A stretch of DNA of 64,000 nucleotides from Tetradesmus obliquus. Lineage: Eukaryota > Chlorophyta > Chlorophyceae > Sphaeropleales > Scenedesmaceae. Of the stretch, positions 49,981-59,873 are shown one piece after another. The stretch is from assembly GCA_030272155.1 (NCBI GenBank), contig CP126191.1, forward strand, positions 8,020,501 to 8,084,500, read 5' to 3'. Below the pieces are notes generated by a model. That model did no database searches. It was not told the origin of the DNA and saw only the letters and a list, made by a program, of their open reading frames with translations. Each line of letters starts with the position of its first letter. Positions within the stretch are counted from its first letter, which is position 1. The position numbers were made by a program, and so were the translations under genes.

Positions 49981-51365
49981 TGGTTTTTTTAGTTAGCAGC
50001 TGCCGCTGGTGCACCTGCCAACGTGCTGCTGCTGCTGCTGCTGCTGCTGCTGTCTGCAGCCTACTTGCCTCAGGCCCTGAGGCAGGCTGCCGTCAGTCAT
50101 CATAATGCTTATCAGTGAAAAAGATAAATATATGCCTTAGTAGAGGATCCAATGCGAGACACTCCACACACATAATTCATTCACGATGCCATCATCGCCA
50201 GTTGCGACAACCAACCTGGTCTTGAAGACTGAAAAACAGTCTCGCAGCAGCCACAAAAAGCCACGAAAATTGTGCTGCAACATGGCGTCGTTACTTTGGC
50301 TTGTTTAAAGTATGTTGATGATATGCCCCAACATGCTGGGCGTGGCCCCAGCAGCCTTGCAGCCCAGCCTGACTACCAGCGGCTGCCAGCAGCTGCATAA
50401 TTCATTAGGCCGCGGCCTAGTAGTACTTATAAGTACACCTGATCATCAGGCATGCTGCTGCTGTATGGTATAACACCCAAAAAAACGCATGAATGAGCAC
50501 ATGCATCAGTTGGCGACTTGCAATGTGTGCCGTGCAGCAGAGCACTGCTCAGGGCATGCAATGCACCGCATGCGCTCCATGCAACTAAATCGGCAGCGGC
50601 TGGCAACTGCAGCACTCGTGCTTGCAGCGACGCAGGTGAAGACTTGTCTGCTGTACAGCTGCAAATGATGGTTTCAGCATGATCATGATGGGCTGATAGC
50701 TGCGCGGTTCCCTTGCACACAGAGTTGCATCCTCATGGTGTGTGGCACACAGAGGGCAATGACTGCAACAACACCATCCAACTTTCGATGGTGATGATCG
50801 GTTGTAGAAGCAGACGTGCGCCACCTCATGCACCACTACATCACAATGCATTGTGGCAGTGAATCTTTGGTGTGCAACGAGGTACGCGTTGCGGGTGTTG
50901 CTCTGCACCATGATCACAAGGAAATTAAGCACAACTGTGCACATGCTGAGTGCTTGCTAGCACGCACAGCACCAGCATATCTGCACAAGGCAGAGCATAC
51001 TCCCAGCTTCATCTCCAAAAGCAAAGTTTATCCACTTTGCATTTTTGCAGGACAACATTCACTGTCAATGTTGCCTGGCAGGCAAAGTATGATCAAGATG
51101 GCATGTATGCGGCTGCTGGTGGTGGGCCACCTTCACTTCCCTACACAGGCCTGTGTCCAGCTGGCAGCCCAGCAGCCTGGTCCGCATGTCAGGACAGCGC
51201 TGGCATGCTGTACAGCCAGTGCTGCAGCGCTGCACATGCGAGGGTCCAGCACCTTCTGCGTGCATCCTGCACTGTCGCTGCCCTGTGAAGCCCGGGCAGG
51301 GGAGATTGTGATCAAGGCGGTGCTTGAGGGGTGGTCTGCGGTCGCATGTGACGTGGGGAGGCTGA
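49270..51365. other. Gene-free stretch with CAG/CTG repeats
   Basis: No exon chain found. It contains an A-run (about 49420-49433), C12 (49697-49708), CAG x13 (49943-49981) and CTG x6-7 (50034-50053). Several frames of ~100 codons (for example 50816-51400) lack any recognisable domain and look like chance. Confidence 0.5.
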
Positions 51366-52752
51366 TCAAGGCACCCTGGGGTAATCCTTGGGCTTCATGA
51401 CGCTCAGCATCTGCCCAGCAAAGCAGCAGCAGCAGCCATGCAACGTCAGAGAGTCAGCAACTTGGTGGCCATGCGCCCCACCTAGCCGCTGACGGCACAT
51501 ATGTTCACAAGCATGCTTGGTGACTGCTGAACAGTGACAACAACAGCTCAGGGTTTGCAGTGCTTGTGGCTCACTGACATGGCGCACTCTGCATACAGCA
51601 GGTGCGGTCTGCAGCACGCTCACCCTGTCTGCAAACTCCCGAAAGTCTGCGCCCTTCAACGCCTGCTTCAGCGCCTGCAGCAGCGGCAGCCGCACCCCAG
51701 CAACAGCAGTGAATTAAGTGCAAGTATCTGGAGATAATTCAATGCAGCACATCAGGGAAGCAGGGCAACACGTGGCTGCTACCCAATCGAGTGCCGCAGC
51801 TGTGGAACTTAAAGAGCGCAATGATGGACGATTGTGGAGGAGGAGGCATGCCCGGCAGTGACCTAGCTCTGATACAGCCAAGCTGCGGTGGCAGGACAGC
51901 AGCATCTGCAACTGTGGCTGCCATAGGACGCCATGGTGCATGTCAGGCGGCCCGTGTAGATCATGCAAAGCTGCCATCCTGCAAGCTGACACATGCCCAC
52001 CTGCTCCCTGTTGGGTGCGCTGTCTATCTTCAGCAGCAGCTCCTGCAGCCGCTTGTCGCCCAGTGTGGTCCTGAACTCCTCATTGTATGCTGCAGAAGCA
52101 GGAGGGAGGAAATGTGACATGCTGGAACTTAGCAGCACTATGCAATGCAGCAGACTCAAACATAGCACATCTATTGGGCAACATAGGGCTCGATTTTGTG
52201 TTTGCATCAGCAGCCTGCTTGATGCTGGATACCATTCATGCAAGTGATGCAGCAATCGTAGGTATGTGCCCACCTAGCCTTTCTAGCTCTGTGGTAGTCA
52301 GGGTGAAGCCAGCTGGGTCATCTGCTGGAGGCTCAGCCTGCACCAGCTGCTGCGGCTGCTCTGCACAATACAACATCCGCCACCATGATTTTGGCTAGAA
52401 AGCAAACGATCTGCAGCAGCTGCAGCGCACATGAAGCTGGGTTGCAGAAGGCCTGGGGAGTGCTGCTTGCCTCACCTGCTGTCTGGTAGCTCAGGCGGAT
52501 CTGAACACTGCTCACAGCCTCTGGATCATCTGCAGCCCGCTTCACAGACCGTACGACAGCTGTAAAAGGTGTCTGGGGCCGCAAGCTAGCGATTACATTT
52601 GCCGGCAGCTCTCCCAGAACGTTGTCTGCTGCTGTGCAGCTCCATGTGCCGCTGTCCTGGTCCTGGCCGATCTGCACAGCAAGACCGACCTTGACGCTTG
52701 CTGCTGGCAGCTTGTCTTTTAGCTGTATGTCGAAGTCGACTTTGCGCTGCAT
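51366..52752 (-). CDS. Small protein with ZNHIT3-like C-terminal domain
   Basis: Exons 52752-52476, 52360-52274, 52089-52001, 51674-51624 and 51410-51366 join in phase to 182 residues. The C-terminal third (YNEEFRTTLGDKRLQELLLK, then ALKQALKGADFREFADR and MLSVMKPKDY) resembles the C-terminal helical domain of ZNHIT3, a box C/D snoRNP assembly factor whose domain binds NUFIP. The usual N-terminal HIT zinc finger is absent. Instead there are ~95 residues (MQRKVDFDIQLKDKLP...VLGELPANVIASL) that look beta-rich and that I cannot place. Either a divergent snoRNP assembly protein or an unrelated protein with a similar helix pair; moderate confidence in the gene, low in the function. Confidence 0.55.
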
Positions 52753-53225
52753 TGTCGCGCCTGTAAGCCTTACAACAGTCGCGCAGATTATGAAGTCGGA
52801 AGATACTCTACGACCTTTTGTGAGTGGCTCTGTGGAACCTGGAAAAGATGGTGCTTAGTTTATCCTGCCAACGAACAACGTAACGGACTCATGCCTGGTG
52901 CAAGTAGGGTTTTGCTTGACAGCAGCCTGGTGCCTGTTGTACAGCCTGAACTGCCAGCTGGCAGCGTTTGTCAAAGTACAAGAGTCCTGCAGCTTCACTG
53001 AGCGACTAGAGTTTGTAGCGAAGCGGGAAAATCCATGCTCTAGCAGCTGCCGCCACCTGCTTGCCATTAAGTGTGTGGACGCCGGCGGCTGCTGCCACAT
53101 TGTTACGACTGCTGAGCATCACGCTGCTAGCTGCACCAGTAGTGCTCTCTAAACAAGCTGCCGATGACTGACAGGCGCTTCCTCCAACGGTCATAAGCCA
53201 TAGGCCAAACACATAACGAGGTATC
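52753..53225. promoter_or_regulatory. Divergent promoter region of the ZNHIT3-like gene and the 53226 candidate
   Basis: 473 bp without recognised coding sequence, holding the promoter of the minus-strand gene. No motif identified. Confidence 0.4.
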
Positions 53226-53654
53226 ATGTTACACCGCGGCAACATTGCCACGCGTCCAGCAGCTTGCAGCAGCCAACAGCTGCTGTTTAGGCCTCAGGCA
53301 CCTCAATCTCACCAGCATCAATCTGCGGCAGCAGCAGCACAGGCAGCAGCAGCAGCAGCAGGTAAGCTTCAGTTCAAAACTGCATACAGCTTCATACACG
53401 CTAAAATATGCTCTATGTGTGTAGACATGTAGAATGCAGACCAGAAGGAGCAGCAGGGTGCAGGCGAGGCATGCGCTGCAGCGGTCACCAAGGTTGCGTG
53501 CCCGTCCTGTGCTGCTGTGTCAAGGTGCTAGTATTTACCCTTATGTGCTGCTGTTATGAGCTGTTGCCACAGCCTGATGTGCCAGACAGCACAAGGGCAG
53601 CTGGCACATCCCTGCCGCTCAGCTCATTCTGCGTCACCCAGTGTGACATTGCAG
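53226..53654 (+). CDS. Weak candidate gene, possible plastid-targeted protein, 3' end not found
   Basis: ATG 53226 opens a transit-like N-terminus (MLHRGNIATRPAACSSQQLL, then Ala/Gln-rich). Splice-consistent exons 53226-53361, 53440-53524 and 53573-53654 keep the frame and give a CPSC pair (VTKVACPSCAAVS). No stop-containing last exon could be assigned and no family is recognised. It may be spurious. Confidence 0.3.
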
Positions 53655-53938
53655 GTGATCTAGTGTGATGCTGTACCCCAAATGCATGCCCCAATTGCAG
53701 CCAGCATTATGCAAGCAGCTCTGGTTTCCCCTGGTAATAAAAAACACTGCTCTGGCTGGCCTGCTCAAAGCCAGTCACATGTCTGCAGCCTCGCTGCCTG
53801 TTGCCATGAGGGCAGCTGCAGCTGCTGCATCCCCTGTCTGAGGCATCCCAAGTGCCACAATAAAATGCTCATGCAGCGGCACACTGCCACTATAATAACC
53901 CTTTGATCAGTGGCGTGTTCCCTGCTGTGCCAGGCCCG

Positions 53939-53963
53939 CCCCCCCCCCCCCCCCCCCCCCCCC
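53939..53963. repeat. Homopolymer C25
   Basis: Uninterrupted C run downstream of RPL12 exon 2. Length may be affected by sequencing. Confidence 0.9.
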
Positions 53964-54396
53964 AGAGTTGAATGACGGCATGGCCAGTCAGCCTGCAGGT
54001 GTCGGCAGCACATACCAGCCAACCCCGGAATGCAAACGCCGCTCGGCCATGAGGGCTTTGGCTGCACCTTCACTGCAAACTGGCGCTGACTCAGCCGGCC
54101 GTGCCAGCTCAACTGCTGAAGCCCAACCCTGCAAATGGACTGTCACTGCCCTGGCTTGCCCTGCCGGCTCTGCAAGGACCTGCGACTGCCTGCAGACATA
54201 CTACTGGTATCTGGTCTTCCCCACGCAACCCACGGACCTGCACTGTTCAACCATCGCTCTGCCTGCCTGAGCCGTGCCGCTGCAGCCCCGCTGCCACCCC
54301 ATGCGGCAAGTATGCAAAACGTTTTCAAGATGGCGCCGCACACCCGCACACCCGCAAACACACAGCACAGCCAGCCAATGTGCCCCGGCCTCTCAC

Positions 54397-55849
54397 CTTG
54401 GCCATGATGGCCTGCGGGTGCTCGTGGTCGATGGTGCAGCCCACGCTCTGTGCAGTGCCCAGCATCTCCTTACAGGTGCCTGCAAGGGTCTTGGCGCAGC
54501 TGCGGGGGCGCATCACGCGCGCCACCTCGATGATGTCATCCATGGTGATGTTGCCGCTGTGCTTGATGTTCTTCTCCTGCAAGGCAAAGGGCGAGGCGGC
54601 AGGGCGAGGCGGCACAGGAACGGCGAACAGTGTGAGATGCGGTTGTGTTAAAAAAGAGAGAGTGTGGGGGGGGGGGGGGGGGGGGGGGGCTGCCAGCAGC
54701 GCACCCGCCGGATACTGCATGCACCACATTAGGTGCTGATGACAGGGCTGAAAGGAAGTGTCCAGACTGCAGGGGACTGCTGAAAGGCAGCTGCTGCAGG
54801 TTGCTGCTGCGCTGCATGGGCTGTCTTCTGCTGCAACGAAGCAATGTCAACACATTCGTCAACAGAGCTGCCCAAATGAGTCTGCTCCTGGCATTCCACG
54901 CCGCGCTCACACAGCTGCTGCAGCTGCCGCTGGCTTCTGCAGGTACAGCAAGTTGCTGCAGTCCTGCGCACCACACCGCTGACTGCTCTGCTGTGAAACT
55001 GCTGGGCTTGCTGCTGCTGCTGCTGCCGCTGTTGCTGCTGCGTGGCACTGCCTGCACCCCTCTATGCAGCTTCAGCATTGCAGCTGCATACTCCGGCAGC
55101 CAAGCACCCATCCTCAATAGCTGTGCAGTGAGCAGCCATGGCAGCCTGTTTTGACTGCCTGCAATCAGTCGTATCACATGGCTGCTGCTGGACTCCACGG
55201 CTGCTGTCAAATGCCTTATTACTGCGCCCAGCGCCGCAGGAGCCCCCCATTCTCCCAAGTCTTGTGAACATGATACTACACTGATTTGCACCATAAACCT
55301 GGGGCCCTGAGAGCTGCTTTGTGTTCCGTGCTGCATAGCACAGCTGCTGCTGTTGTCGATCAGTGCCTGCGCCGCACTGCTCCCGCCGCTGCTTGGCGGC
55401 ATGGCCCCTCGCTCGGCTGTCCGGCGGTTGATCAGCGTCCTGAACCTTTGCTATGCTCATGTGGGCCAGCTTTGGCTTAAGCTCATGCTTGTAGCATCAG
55501 CTGCTGCTGTCGCTGCTGCCGCTGCTCCTGAGTGCCTGCAGCAGCCCCCAGCCCTGTCTCGCACCTTCTTCCTGTCACGGACGGGCTCCTTCAGCGCCTT
55601 GATGACCAGCGCAGCTGCTGAGGGCACCACAGACACCTTTGCCTGCCTGTTCTGCACTGTGAGCTTGACAGTCACGCGCAGGCCCCTCCAGTCCTTGGCG
55701 GTCTCCTTTGCGATGTCTTCTCCGATCTTCTTGGGTGACAGACCCAGAGGACCGATCTTAGGGGCCAGGGAGGAGGCTGCGCCGACCTCTCCACCGGTCA
55801 CGCGCACAAACACCTCCATAACCTCATTGGGATCGAATTTAGGAGGCAT
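54397..55849 (-). CDS. RPL12: Cytosolic large-subunit ribosomal protein uL11 (RPL12); last exon not located
   Basis: Exon 1 (55849-55565, 95 codons) encodes [38 protein letters not shown] and [19 protein letters not shown]; exon 2 (54576-54397, 60 codons) encodes [20 protein letters not shown] and [16 protein letters not shown]. These are the N- and C-terminal domains of eukaryotic uL11, which binds the GTPase-associated centre of 28S rRNA under the P-stalk. Exon 2 ends at AAG|GTGAG. The family normally has another ~10 residues, and no matching exon was found between 53.1 and 54.4 kb. Without splicing the frame would run on to 54325 with unrelated residues. The intron contains G24 (54666-54689). 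It is divergent from the tryptophan synthase gene. Confidence 0.9.
54666..54689. repeat. Homopolymer G24 in the RPL12 intron
   Basis: Uninterrupted G run on the plus strand (C on the coding strand), between the two RPL12 exons. Confidence 0.9.
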
Positions 55850-56049
55850 CTTTACACGTTTTAGCCCTCCTTTCGGAAGGGATGCGCTCAACTTGGAAAG
55901 AGGGCGAATCCAGTGCCGGTGGGGAACTTGAGCAGCAGAGAAATTTTCCGGCCTGAACCCGAGTCATGTGACCAGATGACTCCAAGAAAGCGGAAAAAAG
56001 TCATTTGCAACAGTTTGTCTAAGTTTAAACTTTGATCAGAACACACACC
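55850..56049. promoter_or_regulatory. 200-bp divergent promoter, RPL12 / tryptophan synthase alpha
   Basis: Only 200 bp separate the two ATG codons, so promoters and both 5' leaders must fit here. No defined element was recognised. Confidence 0.6.
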
Positions 56050-57515
56050 ATGCAGGCCCAACTTGTTGGCAGCAGAAGCTGTGCGAGGGCTTCTGCCCTC
56101 GGCAGGGCTAGACCAGCACGCAGTGCAAGGCTGAACGTGGTAAACACAGCATCAGTGTCAACGAAGAGCGTGTCTGGGCGCATGGCAGAATTGAAGGCCC
56201 AGGGCAAGTGCGTGGCGGTCACCCAGGGATGGCGTTCTGGTGCTGCTGCATTTGCTACTTTACGGCATGCTGCAGCATGAATTCTCTTTGTACCATGAAC
56301 ATATTGGTTCTAAAGCTGAGCTAGCTGTGAATGGGCTCAACCTCCCTGCAGGGTGGCATTCATCCCCTTCCTTGTTGCTGGTGACCCCAACCTGGAAACA
56401 ACAGCAGCTGCACTAAAGAAGCTGGATGATGTTGGGTCAGATGTAATTGAGCTCGGAGTGCCATATTCTGTGAGTAGCCATTCGCAGGAGCTCCTGAGCA
56501 CTGTAAAAGTGGCTTGGCGAGGGCAGCAGCAGATGATGCGGGCCAGCATCCATGGAAACATGACTGCTGCAATTGCAGCACGCCCAGCCGGATCGGTGCA
56601 ACACACAGCAGCAGACAGACACAGTGACATACGCACATGTTAGCATGCTAGCAGGTAGCATAACTGGCTGCACTCAGGCAGCAGTCCCGTCAGCAGCAGT
56701 ACACGCAGCAGTACAGCAGCAGCACATGGGGCAGCTGCGGGCATTTGAGCTGTGGTGGCACAGATCTCCAACCATCCAGTGTGCAACGCCAGCCATCTAG
56801 ACGAACTTAGCATCGTTGATTCCTAAGGTGTTCCACCCCTGCCAGCAGCTTCCAGAACCACAGATCAGTACCAGCTGGATAGCCCTGGCCCCGACCCATC
56901 TCATGCACACCTCTGCAACCAGCCTGCTGCACATAGCCCCTGCTGCCTCACATTCAAGACAACTCGCTGTATAGCATCTCCTGCCGTCTCTCTACACTAC
57001 CGTCAACTCAAGTCAAACCCTTCCCTGACTGCAGGACCCTCTGGCTGATGGTGCAGTCATCCACACTGCAGCCACGCGCGCGCTGCAGCACGGCACCACC
57101 CTAGACAGGGTCATCGACATGGTGGCAAAGGTGGCACCGACTCTGAAGGCACCACTGGTGCTGTTCACCTACTACAACCCCATCATCAGGAGGGGCATGG
57201 ACAAGTTCTGTGAGCAGATCAAGGCAGCAGGCGCATCAGGTGTGTGATTGTGCAGCGGCTGGTGCTGCCAGGCCTGACAGTAGCCTCGTCAGCGAGGCTG
57301 TGAGCCTGAATGTATGTCATGCCAGCTTAAAGTCTGATGGCCAAATGCAGCGGGCACGAGGCATTTCTGTTCACTGGCAAGGGACTGGCACAGCAGCTCT
57401 GCCATCTGCCTGCCTCCCTGTCAGTGGCAGCAGCAGCCACGGCAGCAGTGACGTTGTACGCTGCGACATCAGGTAGCACTCACATCATGCATTACATATA
57501 CTGCCACCGCCGCTC

Positions 57516-57546
<31 letters not shown>

Positions 57547-57991
57547 CGTCTATCATGCAGGCCTGCTGGTGCCGGATCTGCCCCTGGAGGAGACCGTGAC
57601 CATCCGCGCAGCCTGTGAGCGTGCCGGGCTGGAGCTGGTGCTGCTGACCACACCCACCACGCCCAAAGCACGCATGGCGGAGATTGCGCGCCTCAGCCAG
57701 GGCTTTGTTTACCTCGTCAGCGTGACAGGCGTAACAGGCGTGCGGGGGAAGGTGCAGGCGCGCGTGGAGACGCTTGTGGAGACGCTGCACTCGGTCACTG
57801 ACAAGTCTGTGGCTGTCGGGTTTGGCGTGAGCAAGCCGGAGCACGCGAAGCAGATTGTGGAGTGGGGCGCGGAGGGCGTGATTTGCGGCAGCGCGCTGGT
57901 GCGGGCGCTGGGCGATGCAGCGACGCCTGAGGAGGGCCTGAAGGACATGGAGGCCCTGGCGAAGAGCCTGAGGGATGCCATCCCACACTGA
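56050..57991 (+). CDS. TSA: Tryptophan synthase alpha chain, plastid-targeted
   Basis: Exons 56050-56207, 56352-56469, 57035-57239 and 57561-57991 join in phase to 303 residues. The first ~45 residues ([20 protein letters not shown]) are Arg/Ser/Ala-rich without acids, as in plastid transit peptides. The (beta/alpha)8 enzyme follows: [11 protein letters not shown], the catalytic Glu in [15 protein letters not shown] with the second catalytic acid, [46 protein letters not shown] and [12 protein letters not shown]. It cleaves indole-3-glycerol phosphate to indole and glyceraldehyde 3-phosphate and passes indole to the beta chain in the plastid stroma. Length and motifs are normal. The large gap between exons 2 and 3 (56470-57034) contains nothing recognised. 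Confidence 0.95.
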
Positions 57992-59873
57992 GCGGCTGCG
58001 GCTGGGGTGCAGCAGCGGCAGGGTGTGGTGCAGGGCAGCGTGTGCTGGGTAGTGAGTGAGGAGGGAGTGACTTTCTTGTCGATAGGTAGCAGGCGCTTGA
58101 GCGGCAGTGGAGATCGTGCTTGCAGTGCTGGTCATGCAAAGTTGCATTTGCCACTGCAGCAGTGACCTACGTGGGTTAGCAGTTGATTGCAGGCACCTTT
58201 GCGACATGTGAGCTGCCTTGCGCGTGTGCGCCGCCAGTGCTGCAGCTGACTGGCTGCTGCAAGCTGGCCAAGCTGCGCCACCAGCATGCACACATGCAGC
58301 GTTGCATCTGCATTCATCATCAGTATCAGCAGCAGCAGGCGTCGTGTTCTCATGCTTGCTGGCATGTGCATGCAGTTTTGCCTGACAAATTCAGGACCTC
58401 CAATTTGAGGGCTGCTGCTGTTGTGTGTTCTTGAGTTCTGCTGCCACTGGTTGGTGACGTGTTGCGTGAACGGAAGCGTGCTGTGCGCACATTACGTTGC
58501 GTGTGTGCTTCCATTATAGCCTGCTGGAGGAGTGCTTCAGTTAGTGGCTTCTGTCATGCATGGTATGCAAATCGGCTTTGCCACGGCGCACTCACTGCAT
58601 GTGCTAGCATCAAGTGAAAGTGCCAGCATTGGCGCCGCAACATTGTACGGCCATAGCAGCATACAGCCGTGAAGTGGCACGCTTGCCAGTGCTGTGTTGC
58701 CTCCACTTGAGCAGGCTACGGCGTAGCTTGCCACGCAGTGCATTCATTGGCAGCGGCATCGGTGTACTGCACATAGTGTGCACATGCCACAAAATTGCGG
58801 CTGATGCAGTGACATCAAGCGCTTGGCTGCCTCCTTAGCTGTACGTACAGCTGTTTGTACCGCCTGGCAGCGTGGTTGTGCAACAGCTGAGGCGTTGCCA
58901 GCGGTTGTTAGGTGGTGACTCCTGCAAGGCTGGAGACATTGCAATCATTGCTGTGACGAGCTGTGCTGCAAGGTAACTTTCGGCCAGTTTGTCATGCCAT
59001 GGCAGCAGCACCACAGCTAGACAACTTGTGTATACAGTTGTGGTTACAAAATCAGGCTAGCGCCGGGCCAGCACTGGCCCCCATGGCCCTTGGCCACGGG
59101 CACCCACTTGGGCACCGCAGAGGCGGAAAACCAGGGTGCTGACGCAAAGCAAGACTCTTGCTTGGTCGGACCAGCAAGTGCCTTTCTCAAGTGGCCGCAC
59201 TGCACGCGTGCCATGCATGAGCAATGGCATGTAAGCAAAGACAGTTGATGTCGCATGCCCCCAGAACCATTGCTTGTATACTCATGCAAAGCAGCAGCCA
59301 TGCATGACATCTGTTGCAGTTGCCCAACACCCAATAAACATGACAGCAACCTGCAGAACTCGCAGTCCAAGTTGGTGTGCAAGGAGTACCATATCCTCCC
59401 GAAACCTGAAGCGGCAATTCTGTGTTGATATGCATGCACCACGCGAATGACGTGAATCACACCACACTTGTCATCATTGCAGCTGCAGCCATATGCAGTC
59501 ACCAACCCGAGCTGCATGCACCATCAAGCACCCTCGTAACAGCAGCTCTATCTGAACCCAAGCACACGCCAACTTGTTGCGCCTGTCGCTTGTGGTTGCA
59601 ACATCAGCGAGACTTGTAACTGTATTGCGATGCACAAGCCAGCAGCGCCAACAAACAGCCGCCAAAAGCACTCATCGCGCTGCTCCGCTCGCGATGCCTG
59701 GATAAACACCACCGCGACACACGCACGCCAGCCAGCAACCATACAAGCACCGTGAACAGCACCCCACCACAGCCAGCGCTGCGCCTGCAGCACACGCCTG
59801 ATGCACTGCACACTGCTGTTCACGCGCCCTGGCCCCACCCGCAGCTACGCAGCGCCCCACCAAGCAAGCAGCT
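57992..59873. other. Convergent 3' region, no gene seen
   Basis: Lies between the stops of the tryptophan synthase gene and the dynamin gene. A minus-strand TGTAA at 59044-59048 could end the dynamin transcript. No other feature recognised. Confidence 0.5.

Noticed and set aside
50816..51400. 194-codon plus-strand frame
   Set aside because: No recognisable domain, overlaps the 3' end of the ZNHIT3-like gene, no supporting splice context.
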